A stretch of DNA of 22,163 bases from an uncultured Gluconobacter sp. (GCA_937880175.1 CALFLO010000147.1:1-22163), one strand, 5' to 3'; shown: positions 8,623 through 15,872, numbered from the stretch's first letter. Made by a program: numbers and translations. Notes: a model not told the origin generated them from the letters alone.

Positions 8623-9225
8623 TCAGCCGGCATCTGCGGAGAACTTGATGGCGTCGCCCTTCCAGACAGCCATGTAATCGTCAATATCCGGGCGCTTGCG
8701 CTCATCCGAATGCTTGGCCGGCGTCCCCACGAACAGGAATCCTGCCAGACGGTGCGGCTCGGGCAGACCCAGCGATTCCAGAAGCACACGGTCCTCGCAG
8801 AACGGCCCCGTCACCCACATGCCACCGAATCCCGCAGCATGCAGCGCGTTCAGAACGTTCATCGCCCCTGCCGCCACGGCCATTTCCTGCTCCACAACCG
8901 GGATCTTCCCTTGCGGCTGCAAATGCATGCCCAGAGCGATGATCATCGGCATGTTGGAAAAGCGGTGATGGCGCTTGGTCTTCTTGGCGTCAGGCGCATC
9001 AGGCTCCTGCCGCCCCATGGCTTCCACCACGAGATCCGCAAAGGCTTCGCGATGCTTGCCCTTGATGACCGTATAGCGCCAGGGCCGCATCTTCCCGTGA
9101 TCCGGGGCCCGCAGCCCGGCGGACAGGATGGTTCGGAGTTCATCCCCCTTCGGCGGAGGCTCGACGAGATGGTCCGTCGAGGCGCGGGAGAGAAGGACGT
9201 CGAGGGGGGAATGATGATGTGCCAT
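8623..9225 (-). CDS. YdjA-like nitroreductase family FMN oxidoreductase
   Basis: A 200-residue nitroreductase-fold protein. The region LSAGLRAPDHGKMRPWRYTVI (about residues 33-53) matches the YdjA subgroup, where RAPDH and PWR contact FMN. AAGAMNVLNALHAAGFGGMWVTG is the usual helix and loop of the fold. Such enzymes use FMN and NAD(P)H to reduce nitro or quinone-like compounds; the natural substrate here is unknown. The start MAHHHSPLDVLLSRAS at 9225 is chosen because the longer frame up to 9438 runs into hisB and is not nitroreductase-like. No clear Shine-Dalgarno is visible. It heads a three-gene minus-strand operon, divergent from hisB across 211 nt. Confidence 0.9.
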   Translation of the reverse strand: MAHHHSPLDVLLSRASTDHLVEPPPKGDELRTILSAGLRAPDHGKMRPWRYTVIKGKHREAFADLVVEAMGRQEPDAPDAKKTKRHHRFSNMPMIIALGMHLQPQGKIPVVEQEMAVAAGAMNVLNALHAAGFGGMWVTGPFCEDRVLLESLGLPEPHRLAGFLFVGTPAKHSDERKRPDIDDYMAVWKGDAIKFSADAG

Positions 9226-9356
9226 AGTCAGGAAATATGGCCCGATCTCCCCTCCCCGCCAAGGGCATTTTCCAGACTCCGCCATTCTCAAGGAATAGTG
9301 ACGCCGCCCCGTCCCGGTCGATACGGATCGGCATCTTCTGCGTACGGGATTTTTCT

Positions 9357-9400
9357 CGCTGTCTGCCCACGAATTTTGCAGGCATGTTGACCAGACAGCG
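9357..9400. promoter_or_regulatory. Inverted repeat in the divergent nitroreductase-hisB region
   Basis: A perfect 9-bp inverted repeat, CGCTGTCTG (9357-9365) and CAGACAGCG (9392-9400), is separated by 26 nt and ends 36 nt before the hisB ATG. It could be paired half-sites for a regulator or a leader RNA stem. I could not identify convincing -35/-10 boxes in the 211-nt region, and no histidine-rich leader peptide is present. Confidence 0.35.
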
Positions 9401-9436
9401 TGGAAATCCGCGCCGCGCTGGTGTAGCAGGAACGTC

Positions 9437-10033
9437 ATGAACGAAATCCGTCACGCCCGTCTGCATCGCGCAACCAGCGAAACCGACATCACCCTTGCCC
9501 TCACTCTTGATGGACAGGGCCGCTCCGACGTGGACAGCGGCATCGGTTTTTTCGACCACATGCTGACGGCGCTGGCCAAACATGGCGGTTTCGACCTTGA
9601 GCTGAAGGCCAAGGGGGATCTGCATATCGACGGACACCACACCGTCGAGGATGTGGGCATCGTCTTCGGGCAGGCCTTCCGTCAGGCGATTGGCGACAAG
9701 CGTGGCATCGAGCGGTTCGGCCATGCCCTCGTGCCGCTGGACGAAGCCCTGTGCGAAGCCGTCGTGGATATTTCCGGTCGCCCCTATCTGGCCTGGAATG
9801 TCGTTTTCCCACGTGAGAAGATCGGCGTGATGGACACGGAACTGTTTGAAGAATTCTTCCGCGCCTTCGCCATGTCCGCCCATATCGCCCTGCACCTGAC
9901 CTGCAAGGCCGGTACCAACGCGCATCACATCGCTGAAAGCGGCTTCAAGGCCGTAGCGCGTGCCCTGAAAGTCGCGGTTTCACATGATCCCCGCTCGGCA
10001 GGAGCCATCCCGTCGACCAAAGGCGTGCTGTGA
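9437..10033 (+). CDS. hisB: Imidazoleglycerol-phosphate dehydratase
   Basis: HisB removes water from imidazole glycerol phosphate, the sixth step of histidine synthesis. The 198-residue length is that of the monofunctional enzyme, without a histidinol-phosphatase domain. Manganese-binding motifs are FFDHML (38-43), HHTVEDVG (67-74), DEALCEA (102-108) and NAHHIAE (about 171-177), duplicated as expected for the two-fold repeat. The ATG has AGGA six bases upstream. It is the first gene of the his operon here, and its TGA overlaps the GTG of the next gene by four bases (GTGA), so translation is coupled. Confidence 0.97.
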   Translation: MNEIRHARLHRATSETDITLALTLDGQGRSDVDSGIGFFDHMLTALAKHGGFDLELKAKGDLHIDGHHTVEDVGIVFGQAFRQAIGDKRGIERFGHALVPLDEALCEAVVDISGRPYLAWNVVFPREKIGVMDTELFEEFFRAFAMSAHIALHLTCKAGTNAHHIAESGFKAVARALKVAVSHDPRSAGAIPSTKGVL

Positions 10034-10434
10034 AGCTCTATATTCCCTGCACGAAACCGGATGCGTCCGACCCGCAGATGCCCGTCATGGTGCAGGACGG
10101 TTTTTCATGGCGCGTCCTGTTCTTTGGCTGGTTCGGGCTGCTGACCTACGGCGCGTGGATTTCCGCCCTTCTGGCCGCAGCCGCCACCATGATCACGCTG
10201 CATGTTTTCATGGGCTTCTGGTCCCGGCTGGACCTGATCGTGGCCATTCACGCCGTACTCGCCAGCTTCACGGCTGAAATCCGTCTCTGGGAACAGCGTC
10301 TGAACGGCCGTATCACGGGCACGCCCATCGCAGCCCCCAGCCGGGATATCGCCCTCCTGCGCTGGATGGACCAGCAGCCATACGCAGCCCCTTACGGCAG
10401 CACATCTCCGGAGTTTCCATGCGCGTCGTCGTAA
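10030..10434 (+). CDS. DUF2628-like small membrane protein inside the his operon
   Basis: A 134-residue protein with a GTG start overlapping the hisB stop. After a short N-terminal stretch, the segment VQDGFSWRVLFFGWFGLLTY resembles the DUF2628 signature ('GFSW.AF.FG'). Two or three hydrophobic spans follow between about residues 26 and 85 (LFFGWFGLLTYGAWISALL; TMITLHVFMGFW; LDLIVAIHAVLASF). The C-terminal 50 residues are soluble. It is probably an inner-membrane protein, with no known role in histidine synthesis. Its last 16 nt overlap hisH, so it is firmly embedded in the operon and translated with it. The function is unknown. Confidence 0.8.
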   Translation: MKLYIPCTKPDASDPQMPVMVQDGFSWRVLFFGWFGLLTYGAWISALLAAAATMITLHVFMGFWSRLDLIVAIHAVLASFTAEIRLWEQRLNGRITGTPIAAPSRDIALLRWMDQQPYAAPYGSTSPEFPCASS

Positions 10435-11057
10435 TTGACTACAATGGCGGAAATCTCGCCTCGGCCGCACAGGCAGCCCGCAAAGCCGCCACCCGCAAAG
10501 GGATCGAGGCAGACGTCGTCATCTCCCGCGACCCAGACGATATCCTTGGCGCAGACCGCCTGATCCTTCCCGGGCAGGGCGCTTTTGCCGACTGCGCACA
10601 GGGCCTTGGCCCCGAACTGCGCAACATGCTCGAAACAGCCACCGCAAACGGCACACCATTCCTCGGCATCTGTGTCGGCATGCAGCTCATGTGCGAATAC
10701 GGACTCGAACACGGCCGCACCGAGGGACTGGGCTGGATTTCAGGCAATATCCGCCGCATGGATGAAGCCGCTAGCGCCGGCCTGCGCCTGCCTCATATGG
10801 GCTGGAATACTCTGGACTTCACGCCCGGAGCGCATCTGCTGACAGACGGACTTACCCCGGGCAACCACGGCTATTTCGTTCATTCCTATGCCCTGCATGA
10901 CGGCGCGGACAGCGATCTGGTCGCAACCGCGCAGTACGGCACGCAGGTTCCAGCCATTATCGCGCGCGGCAATCGCTGCGGCACGCAGTTTCACGTCGAA
11001 AAGAGCCAGGATGTCGGCCTGACCATCCTCGGCAACTTCCTGCGGTGGACCTCATGA
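10419..11057 (+). CDS. hisH: Imidazole glycerol phosphate synthase glutaminase subunit
   Basis: HisH is the class I glutamine amidotransferase that feeds ammonia to HisF. The 212 residues carry the oxyanion segment LPGQGAF (50-56; usually PGVGAF), the nucleophile elbow GICVGMQLM with Cys85, and the His192-Glu194 pair in QFHVEKSQ. The N-terminal VVVIDYNGGNLAS is typical. The start overlaps the previous gene by 16 nt, and the stop overlaps the next ATG (ATGA at 11054-11057), so the subunits are made from one transcript with coupled translation. In the cell it forms a heterodimer with HisF, encoded two genes on. Confidence 0.96.
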   Translation: MRVVVIDYNGGNLASAAQAARKAATRKGIEADVVISRDPDDILGADRLILPGQGAFADCAQGLGPELRNMLETATANGTPFLGICVGMQLMCEYGLEHGRTEGLGWISGNIRRMDEAASAGLRLPHMGWNTLDFTPGAHLLTDGLTPGNHGYFVHSYALHDGADSDLVATAQYGTQVPAIIARGNRCGTQFHVEKSQDVGLTILGNFLRWTS

Positions 11058-12412
11058 CCATCAGCTGCGAACGCGTCGTCTCCGCCCTTTCCCCTGAAGA
11101 TCTGGACGCCCTGATTGAAGCCACTTCCGCTGGGATTCTGGATGGCGGCGGCTTCGGCTGGCTCCAGCCGCCCGGTCATCAAGCCCTGGCGCGCTATTTC
11201 GAGGGTCTGCTGCTGGTGCCGGAGCGCAGCTTCTACGTCGTACGCGAGAACGGGGTGATCTGCGGTGCGGGCCAGCTCGTCCGCCCCCCGGCCAGTTACG
11301 AAGCCCATGCGGCAACCGCCAACCTGACCGGCTTTTTCGTGGCGCCCTATGCCCGTGGCCGCGGTCTGGGCCATGCGCTGCTGGAAGGCATGCTCAGGGG
11401 CGCAAGAGCCATTGGCTGCAAGGTTGTAAACTGCGACATCCGCGAAACGCATGTCGCCGCTATCGGGCTGTTCCGGGCGTTCGGTTTCGAACACTGGGGC
11501 ACCCATCCTTATTATGCACGGATCGGAGGGCAGACGGTGCGCGGACTTTTTCTCTCAAAACTTCTGGCAAACGAGAACGAGGCCGCCCGCTGGCAGTCCA
11601 GCATCGCCATGCCTGACGCCAGCGGCTCTTCCTCCAGCCCCGCCTCTGAGCCAGAATCTCAGACACCCACACAGGGCCTGACGCTTTATCCGGCGATCGA
11701 CCTCAAAGACGGCGCCTGCGTCCGCCTGCGTCGCGGGGAAATGGAAGATGCCACGCATTATTCCGACGATCCCGGAGCGCAGGCCAAACTCTTCGCCGAA
11801 GCCGGTTGCCGTCACCTGCATGTTGTGGATCTGAACGGTGCGTTCGCGGGCCGTTCCACCAACATTCCGGCGATTGAATCCATCGTGAAGGCCACAAGCC
11901 TTCCCGTGCAGCTCGGCGGTGGCATCCGGGATATGGCCGCCATCGAACGCTGGCTTGAAGCGGGTGTCTCGCGCGTCATTCTCGGCTCCGTTGCGGTCAA
12001 AGACCCCGAGCTGGTCCGTCAGGCCGCCCGTGCCTTCCCGGGCCGCATCGTCGCTGGCATTGATGCCCGACAGGGGCGCGTCGCCACCGAAGGCTGGGCC
12101 GAAGTTTCCGAACTCGAAGCCAATGACCTCGCTTTGCGCATGGAAGATGCCGGTGTCGCCGCCGTGATTTTTACCGAGATCACCCGCGACGGGATGCTGG
12201 CCGGGCTGGACCTTGAACAGACCGCGGACATGGCCCGTCGCCTCTCCATTCCCGTCATCGCCAGCGGGGGCGTCGGCAGTCTGGAACACCTTAAGGCCCT
12301 GCGTGATGTGGCCCGCGAGGTGCCCGGCATTTCCGGCGCCATCGTCGGCCGCGCCCTGTATGACGGCCGCATCGCCCTCAAAGACGCGCTGGACGTCCTC
12401 GGCTCATGCTGA
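11054..12412 (+). CDS. hisA: GNAT acetyltransferase-HisA fusion (ProFAR isomerase)
   Basis: One uninterrupted 452-residue frame encodes two domains. Residues 1-172 are a GNAT N-acetyltransferase: FFVAPYARGRGLGHALLEGML is the acetyl-CoA loop and helix, and AAIGLFRAFGFE the C-terminal part. Residues about 185-207 are a Ser/Pro/Glu-rich linker. Residues 208-452 are a complete HisA, which isomerises ProFAR to PRFAR: LYPAIDLKDG with Asp216, GGGIRD 288-293, GIDARQG with Asp337, IASGGVGS 402-409 and VGRALYDG 431-438. ATG at 11054 overlaps the hisH stop; a GTG three codons upstream is less likely. An in-frame ATG at 11609 could give HisA alone but has no clear Shine-Dalgarno. The GNAT substrate is unknown. 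Confidence 0.93.
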   Translation: MTISCERVVSALSPEDLDALIEATSAGILDGGGFGWLQPPGHQALARYFEGLLLVPERSFYVVRENGVICGAGQLVRPPASYEAHAATANLTGFFVAPYARGRGLGHALLEGMLRGARAIGCKVVNCDIRETHVAAIGLFRAFGFEHWGTHPYYARIGGQTVRGLFLSKLLANENEAARWQSSIAMPDASGSSSSPASEPESQTPTQGLTLYPAIDLKDGACVRLRRGEMEDATHYSDDPGAQAKLFAEAGCRHLHVVDLNGAFAGRSTNIPAIESIVKATSLPVQLGGGIRDMAAIERWLEAGVSRVILGSVAVKDPELVRQAARAFPGRIVAGIDARQGRVATEGWAEVSELEANDLALRMEDAGVAAVIFTEITRDGMLAGLDLEQTADMARRLSIPVIASGGVGSLEHLKALRDVAREVPGISGAIVGRALYDGRIALKDALDVLGSC

Positions 12413-13167
12413 AACTCCGCGTCATCCCCTGTCTGGACGTCAAGGATGGCCGCGTCGTCAAAGGGGTGAACTTCGTCTCCCTGCGTGACGCCGGTGATCC
12501 GGTCGAACAGGCCAAGCTCTACGACGCCGCTGGTGCTGACGAACTCACGTTCCTCGACATCACGGCAAGCGTCGAAAACCGTGACACCATCCTCGACGTC
12601 GTCCGTCGCACGGCCGAGGCCATCTGCCTCCCTCTCACCGTGGGCGGGGGCGTGCGAACCTGCGAAGACATGCGCCGCCTGCTTCTTGCTGGCGCAGACA
12701 AATGTGCCGTCAATTCAGCGGCCATTAAAAATCCGGAGCTGATCCGCGAAGCTTCCGAACGCTTCGGCAGCCAGTGCATCGTCGTCGCCATCGACGCCCG
12801 ATCCAACGGACAGGGCGGATGGGAAGTCTATGCCAAAGGCGGTCGCGAACCCACGGGGCTGGACGTCGTGGAATGGGCGCGGAAAATGCAGGATCTGGGC
12901 GCTGGTGAAATCCTGCTCACCAGCATGGACCGCGATGGCACACGCGCAGGCTTTGACCTCGACCTCCTGCGCGCAGTCTGCAACGCCGTGACGATCCCGG
13001 TCGTCGCCTCGGGCGGCGTGGGTGAATTACAGCATTTCGTGGAAGGCGCGGAAGTCGGCGCAAGTGGCCTTCTGGCGGCAAGTGTGTTCCACTTCGGTCA
13101 GTTCCGCATCGATGAAGTCAAGAACGCGCTGAACAAGGCCGGCCTGCCGGTCAGGCTTGGAGAGTAA
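12406..13167 (+). CDS. hisF: Imidazole glycerol phosphate synthase cyclase subunit
   Basis: HisF uses ammonia from HisH to turn PRFAR into imidazole glycerol phosphate and AICAR. The 253-residue (beta/alpha)8 barrel has the catalytic Asp11 (RVIPCLDVKDG) and the second Asp in VVAIDARSNG near residue 130. The barrel carries the phosphate loops GGGVRT and ASGGVGE and the strand TSMDRDGTRAG. It is homologous to the preceding HisA domain. The ATG overlaps the hisA stop by seven bases (ATGCTGA), which fits coupled translation. Confidence 0.97.
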   Translation: MLKLRVIPCLDVKDGRVVKGVNFVSLRDAGDPVEQAKLYDAAGADELTFLDITASVENRDTILDVVRRTAEAICLPLTVGGGVRTCEDMRRLLLAGADKCAVNSAAIKNPELIREASERFGSQCIVVAIDARSNGQGGWEVYAKGGREPTGLDVVEWARKMQDLGAGEILLTSMDRDGTRAGFDLDLLRAVCNAVTIPVVASGGVGELQHFVEGAEVGASGLLAASVFHFGQFRIDEVKNALNKAGLPVRLGE

Positions 13168-13171
13168 AATC

Positions 13172-13573
13172 ATGGGAAAACCCGCAACCAAACCGGCCCC
13201 GAAGCCTTCAAAGCAGCAGGACGACAAGAAGTCCGATCTTCTGCAGGAACAGGTTCTTCAGCGCCTTTACGACACAGTTCAGTCCCGTCGCGGCACCGAC
13301 CCATCCCTGAGCCATTCCGCTCGCCTGATGTCCCGCGGCCGCAACAAGATTGCCCAGAAATTCGGCGAAGAAGCCGTCGAGTGTCTGATCGAAGCCGTCA
13401 ACGGCAACCGCAAGGAGTTGATCGGTGAAAGCGCTGACGTGCTGTACCACCTGATCGTCATGTGGGTGGATGCCGGCGTGTCTCCGGAAGACGTCTGGAC
13501 AGAACTCAAGCGCCGCGAAGGCACGAGTGGCATCGCCGAAAAAGCAGCCCGCCCAAAGGAAAAGCTCGGCTGA
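13172..13573 (+). CDS. hisE: Phosphoribosyl-ATP diphosphatase
   Basis: HisE hydrolyses phosphoribosyl-ATP to phosphoribosyl-AMP, the second step of the pathway. The 133 residues have the MazG-like helical signature: KIAQKFGEEAVECLIEA and ELIGESADVLYHLIVMW, whose Glu and Asp residues bind magnesium. The first 25 residues are Lys/Pro/Gln-rich and look unstructured. ATG at 13172 is preferred over an in-frame TTG at 13157, because GGAG lies nine bases upstream and the TTG would overlap hisF. The monofunctional HisE implies a separate hisI elsewhere. The gene starts 4 nt after the hisF stop. Confidence 0.95.
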   Translation: MGKPATKPAPKPSKQQDDKKSDLLQEQVLQRLYDTVQSRRGTDPSLSHSARLMSRGRNKIAQKFGEEAVECLIEAVNGNRKELIGESADVLYHLIVMWVDAGVSPEDVWTELKRREGTSGIAEKAARPKEKLG

Positions 13574-13587
13574 ACAGGAGCCTGACC

Positions 13588-13959
13588 ATGGCATACGACC
13601 CCGATAACATCTTCGCCCGCATCCTGCGCAAGGAGATCCCCGCGCGCACGGTCTATGAAGACGACTTCGCACTCGCCTTCCACGATATCGCCCCTCAGGC
13701 CCCGATCCACGTTCTGGTCATTCCCAAGGGGCCTTACGTCTCCATCGCCGATTTCGGTGCGACAGCCTCCCCCGATGAAATCACGGGCTTCTGGCGCGCC
13801 GTCTCGAAAATCGCCGAAGAGCAGGGCCTGACCCACGAAGGCTTCCGCCTCATCAGCAATTCCGGCCCCAATTCCGGACAGGAAGTCCCCCATTTCCACG
13901 TCCACCTCTTCGGCGGAGCAGGCCTCGGCCCACTCCTGACACAGAAAAGTTCCAAATAA
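13588..13959 (+). CDS. HIT-family nucleotide hydrolase (HinT-like)
   Basis: A 123-residue histidine-triad protein. The signature HFHVHLFGG near residue 103 carries the H-x-H-x-H triad, with the N-terminal DNIFARILRKEIPARTVYEDD and the strand APIHVLVIPKGPY typical of HinT. HinT-type enzymes hydrolyse purine nucleoside phosphoramidates. The ATG has AGGAG about eight bases upstream. It lies 14 nt after hisE and is probably the last gene of the his transcript. The tRNA promoter begins only four bases after its stop. Confidence 0.94.
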   Translation: MAYDPDNIFARILRKEIPARTVYEDDFALAFHDIAPQAPIHVLVIPKGPYVSIADFGATASPDEITGFWRAVSKIAEEQGLTHEGFRLISNSGPNSGQEVPHFHVHLFGGAGLGPLLTQKSSK

Positions 13960-13962
13960 CAC

Positions 13963-13991
13963 TTGCCAAGTCCCGAAGGGCCTCCTATTAA
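13963..13991 (+). promoter_or_regulatory. Sigma70-type promoter of tRNA-Glu
   Basis: TTGCCA (13963-13968) and TATTAA (13986-13991) are separated by exactly 17 bp, ending 12 nt before the tRNA 5' end. The -10 box lies in the loop of an 8-bp inverted repeat, CGAAGGGC / GCCCTTCG (13974-13999). Confidence 0.7.
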
Positions 13992-14003
13992 GCCCTTCGC
14001 CTC

Positions 14004-14079
14004 GTCCCATTCGTCTAGAGGCCTAGGACACTGCCCTCTCACGGCGGCAACAGGGGTTCGAATCCCCTATGGGACACCA
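14004..14079 (+). tRNA. tRNA-Glu (anticodon CTC) with encoded CCA
   Basis: The acceptor stem GTCCCAT (14004-14010) pairs with ATGGGAC (14069-14075), followed by A and CCA. The anticodon stem CTGCC/GGCGG encloses the loop CTCTCAC, giving anticodon CTC. The T arm AGGGGTTCGAATCCCCT is canonical. The integrase gene begins 144 nt downstream, so the 3' end of this tRNA is the likely attachment site used by the element. Confidence 0.95.
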
Positions 14080-14088
14080 ATCTTTCCA

Positions 14089-14104
14089 GTGACTTAGTAG
14101 TCAC
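14089..14104. repeat. Short inverted repeat just after the tRNA
   Basis: GTGACT (14089-14094) and AGTCAC (14099-14104) flank TAGT, ten bases past the tRNA end. It may be a tRNA terminator stem lacking a T run, or an integrase or accessory-protein site near the attachment point. Confidence 0.4.
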
Positions 14105-14127
14105 AAAGCGAAACGATTGACTGTTTT

Positions 14128-14209
14128 TGGGCCCAGCTTGGGCCCACTGTCAAAAAAGACGATAAGCACATGGTCCCAATGGGCCCATGAAAAGGCTATG
14201 CTGGGCCCA
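14128..14209. repeat. Four exact copies of palindrome TGGGCCCA upstream of the integrase
   Basis: TGGGCCCA occurs at 14128-14135, 14139-14146, 14180-14187 and 14202-14209; TGGTCCCA at 14171-14178 is a one-mismatch copy. Start-to-start distances are 11, 32, 9 and 22 nt, near whole helical turns, as in operator arrays. The array fills the gap between the tRNA and the integrase start. Confidence 0.75.
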
Positions 14210-14222
14210 AGCGAGGCTCACC

Positions 14223-15332
14223 ATGAAAGACCGAATCACTTCTGATAAAACTGACCCTGCGACAGGCCGCCCGCTACCCGCCGGAGTCGAATATCGCGGT
14301 AAAGGCCAGTATCGGGCACGCAAGCGCATTGCAGGCGGCGAGAGAATCCACCAGACCTTTTCGTCAGCCAAACTGGCCCGACGCTGGCTGGACACGACAT
14401 CTGCTAAACTCGAGCTAGGGCAATTCCAGGATACACGTCCGCTTGAGCGCCAGACCCTCCGTGAACTGGTCGACCGCTATGTACGCGAACAAATGCAGAC
14501 ACGGGACAACGACCGCAAGGGGCATATCCCGGCCATCCTTCAGGATCAGGTCGCCCAGCTCACTCTGGTCGACCTGACCTCGACGGCAGTCCGTGGTTTC
14601 CGCGACCGCCAAGCTGAGAAGCATAGCGGCGCCACTGTCGTCAAACGCCTCAATCTTCTTGCCGCCATCTGCCAGCACGCCATCGCGGAGTGGGACATTC
14701 CCTTCGCAAAAAACCCCGCTGCCGCAACATCCGTCAAGCGTCCGGCTGGCGCAGACAAAAAGCGGAACCGGCGTCTTGTTGGCGACGAATACGATCGCCT
14801 ACTGGCGGTCATGGCGCAGTCGCCATGGCCGGACGACGTCGCATTCACGCAGTTTGCCATCGAACAGGGCACGCGACGGGAAGAAGCTCTGACACTTCGT
14901 TGGCGCGACGTCGATTTTGAGCGCCATGCCCTTTCATTTACCAAGACAAAAACAATGCATCGCGCGGTCGAGCGAGGTCCGGAAGTCCGTCCCCTCACGC
15001 CGGGCGCCACCCGCTTGCTTCGTGCCCTCCAAGCGCAATGCAAGACGGTTAAAGCAGACGATCTGATCTTTGATGTAGGCAGCATGAACGCGTTCTCCGT
15101 CCGGTTCGGACGAATGACAAAGAAGGCTGGCCTTCAGGACCTCACGTTTCATGATTTGCGTCACGAAGCAACGAGCCGTCTCGCACGGATCTATACCAAC
15201 CCGCTCGAACTCCGCCGCGTAACGGGACATAAGGACATCAAATCCCTTGATCGTTACTACCAGCCCCACACGGAAGACCTCGCCGCTATGGCACTAGCCT
15301 ACGAGGCAATCAACGGACCGGGCAAAAAATGA
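14223..15332 (+). CDS. int: Tyrosine recombinase / phage-type integrase
   Basis: A 369-residue site-specific recombinase. The N-terminus has an arm-binding-type region (GVEYRGKGQYRARKRIAGGERI) and a SAM-like core-binding domain from about 80 to 180. The catalytic domain shows Arg in QGTRREEALTLRW, a Lys-containing hairpin, the box HDLRHEATSR (His and Arg), His in TGHKDIKS and the nucleophile Tyr in SLDRYYQP. ATG at 14223 is chosen: GAGG lies six bases upstream, and the alternative ATG at 14187 would put one palindrome copy inside the coding region. Its place beside tRNA-Glu, reading away from the tRNA, is the classic layout of an integrated element. Confidence 0.93.
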   Translation: MKDRITSDKTDPATGRPLPAGVEYRGKGQYRARKRIAGGERIHQTFSSAKLARRWLDTTSAKLELGQFQDTRPLERQTLRELVDRYVREQMQTRDNDRKGHIPAILQDQVAQLTLVDLTSTAVRGFRDRQAEKHSGATVVKRLNLLAAICQHAIAEWDIPFAKNPAAATSVKRPAGADKKRNRRLVGDEYDRLLAVMAQSPWPDDVAFTQFAIEQGTRREEALTLRWRDVDFERHALSFTKTKTMHRAVERGPEVRPLTPGATRLLRALQAQCKTVKADDLIFDVGSMNAFSVRFGRMTKKAGLQDLTFHDLRHEATSRLARIYTNPLELRRVTGHKDIKSLDRYYQPHTEDLAAMALAYEAINGPGKK

Positions 15333-15699
15333 AGGAACCCGCTACCCGGAGGAGCCTGAGTCGGAAAAGAGCGATCAGGCCGGTAATCACGGGCCTGATA
15401 TCCAGATTGCGATCCAGCAACAGGCACTCTCCCCGACTGCGCCGCTTTCTTCTCTGAATCTTCAATTCAGTTTCACAGAGTTTCCGCTCGATAAAATCGT
15501 CGAGGTCCACAATACGAAAACATCGGGCCCGACCGATTTTGACAGAGCGTATCCCCAGCGTATCGACCTGATTGCGGAGAGTTCCCTCGGCAAGGCCAAT
15601 ATATTCTGCGGCGGCCGGATAGCGAAGCAATCCGCGACCTTCCAGTGCCAGACATGATTCTTTCCGGTCACTCACCATCGTTCTTGCCCCTGCTTTCAT
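15310..15699 (-). CDS. Helix-turn-helix DNA-binding protein, excisionase/AlpA-like
   Basis: A 129-residue protein whose residues 25-72 (LRYPAAAEYIGLAEGTLRNQ, then KIGRARCFRIVDLDDFIERK) match the excisionase/AlpA-type helix-turn-helix seen in Xis factors and satellite regulators. A basic stretch IQRRKRRSR follows (81-89), then a C-terminal tail without a recognisable domain. It converges with the integrase and overlaps its last 23 nt. ATG at 15699 has AGGG six bases upstream; ATG at 15678 also has a good site and would remove seven residues. The likely role is control of integrase-directed excision or of element genes (inference). It is transcribed divergently from the XRE gene. Confidence 0.75.
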   Translation of the reverse strand: MKAGARTMVSDRKESCLALEGRGLLRYPAAAEYIGLAEGTLRNQVDTLGIRSVKIGRARCFRIVDLDDFIERKLCETELKIQRRKRRSRGECLLLDRNLDIRPVITGLIALFRLRLLRVAGSFIFCPVR

Positions 15700-15710
15700 C
15701 TTTACCCTGC

Positions 15711-15731
15711 GGGGCTAAAAGAATAAGCCCC
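15711..15731 (-). promoter_or_regulatory. 5'-leader hairpin of the Xis/AlpA-like gene
   Basis: On the minus strand GGGGCT, a 9-nt A/T-rich loop and AGCCCC form a 6-bp hairpin that ends immediately before the Shine-Dalgarno of the minus-strand gene. It could affect its translation. Confidence 0.35.
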
Positions 15732-15788
15732 AGCACCGACGTCTAACGTGCGAGTCAACCGAATGAGGCAATACTGTTCATTTCCATC

Positions 15789-15801
15789 ATATCGACGATA
15801 T
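15789..15801. promoter_or_regulatory. 13-bp palindrome, candidate operator
   Basis: ATATCG-A-CGATAT is a perfect odd-length palindrome located 36 nt upstream of the putative -10 of the XRE gene, in the divergent region between two DNA-binding protein genes. Autoregulation by one of them is an inference. Confidence 0.45.
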
Positions 15802-15834
15802 ATGCGTCATCTCTCTTTTTTTATCAAGAAAATA

Positions 15835-15843
15835 TGCTACAAT
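15835..15843 (+). promoter_or_regulatory. Extended -10 promoter of the XRE gene
   Basis: TGC directly precedes TACAAT (15838-15843), an extended -10 element 29 nt before the ATG. The -35 position is only a T run, consistent with an extended -10 promoter. Confidence 0.45.
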
Positions 15844-15872
15844 GTTAGGAAGCAGAGACTCTCAGAGGCATT

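Noticed and set aside
9384..9440. 18-codon leader ORF ending in ATGA overlap with hisB
   Set aside because: No Shine-Dalgarno, no His codon run, and no attenuator stem; likely chance.
14187..14222. Upstream ATG for the integrase
   Set aside because: The 14223 ATG has a better Shine-Dalgarno, and the extension would be encoded by the palindrome array.
15374..15399. 8-bp inverted repeat ATCAGGCC/GGCCTGAT near the integrase 3' end as a terminator
   Set aside because: No T run on either strand, and it lies inside the minus-strand coding region; kept only as a note.
15329..15660. Possible -1 frameshift extension of the integrase at the A6 run, giving an acidic tail
   Set aside because: The minus strand here encodes a convincing helix-turn-helix protein, the run is not a standard slippery heptamer, and the integrase is already full length.
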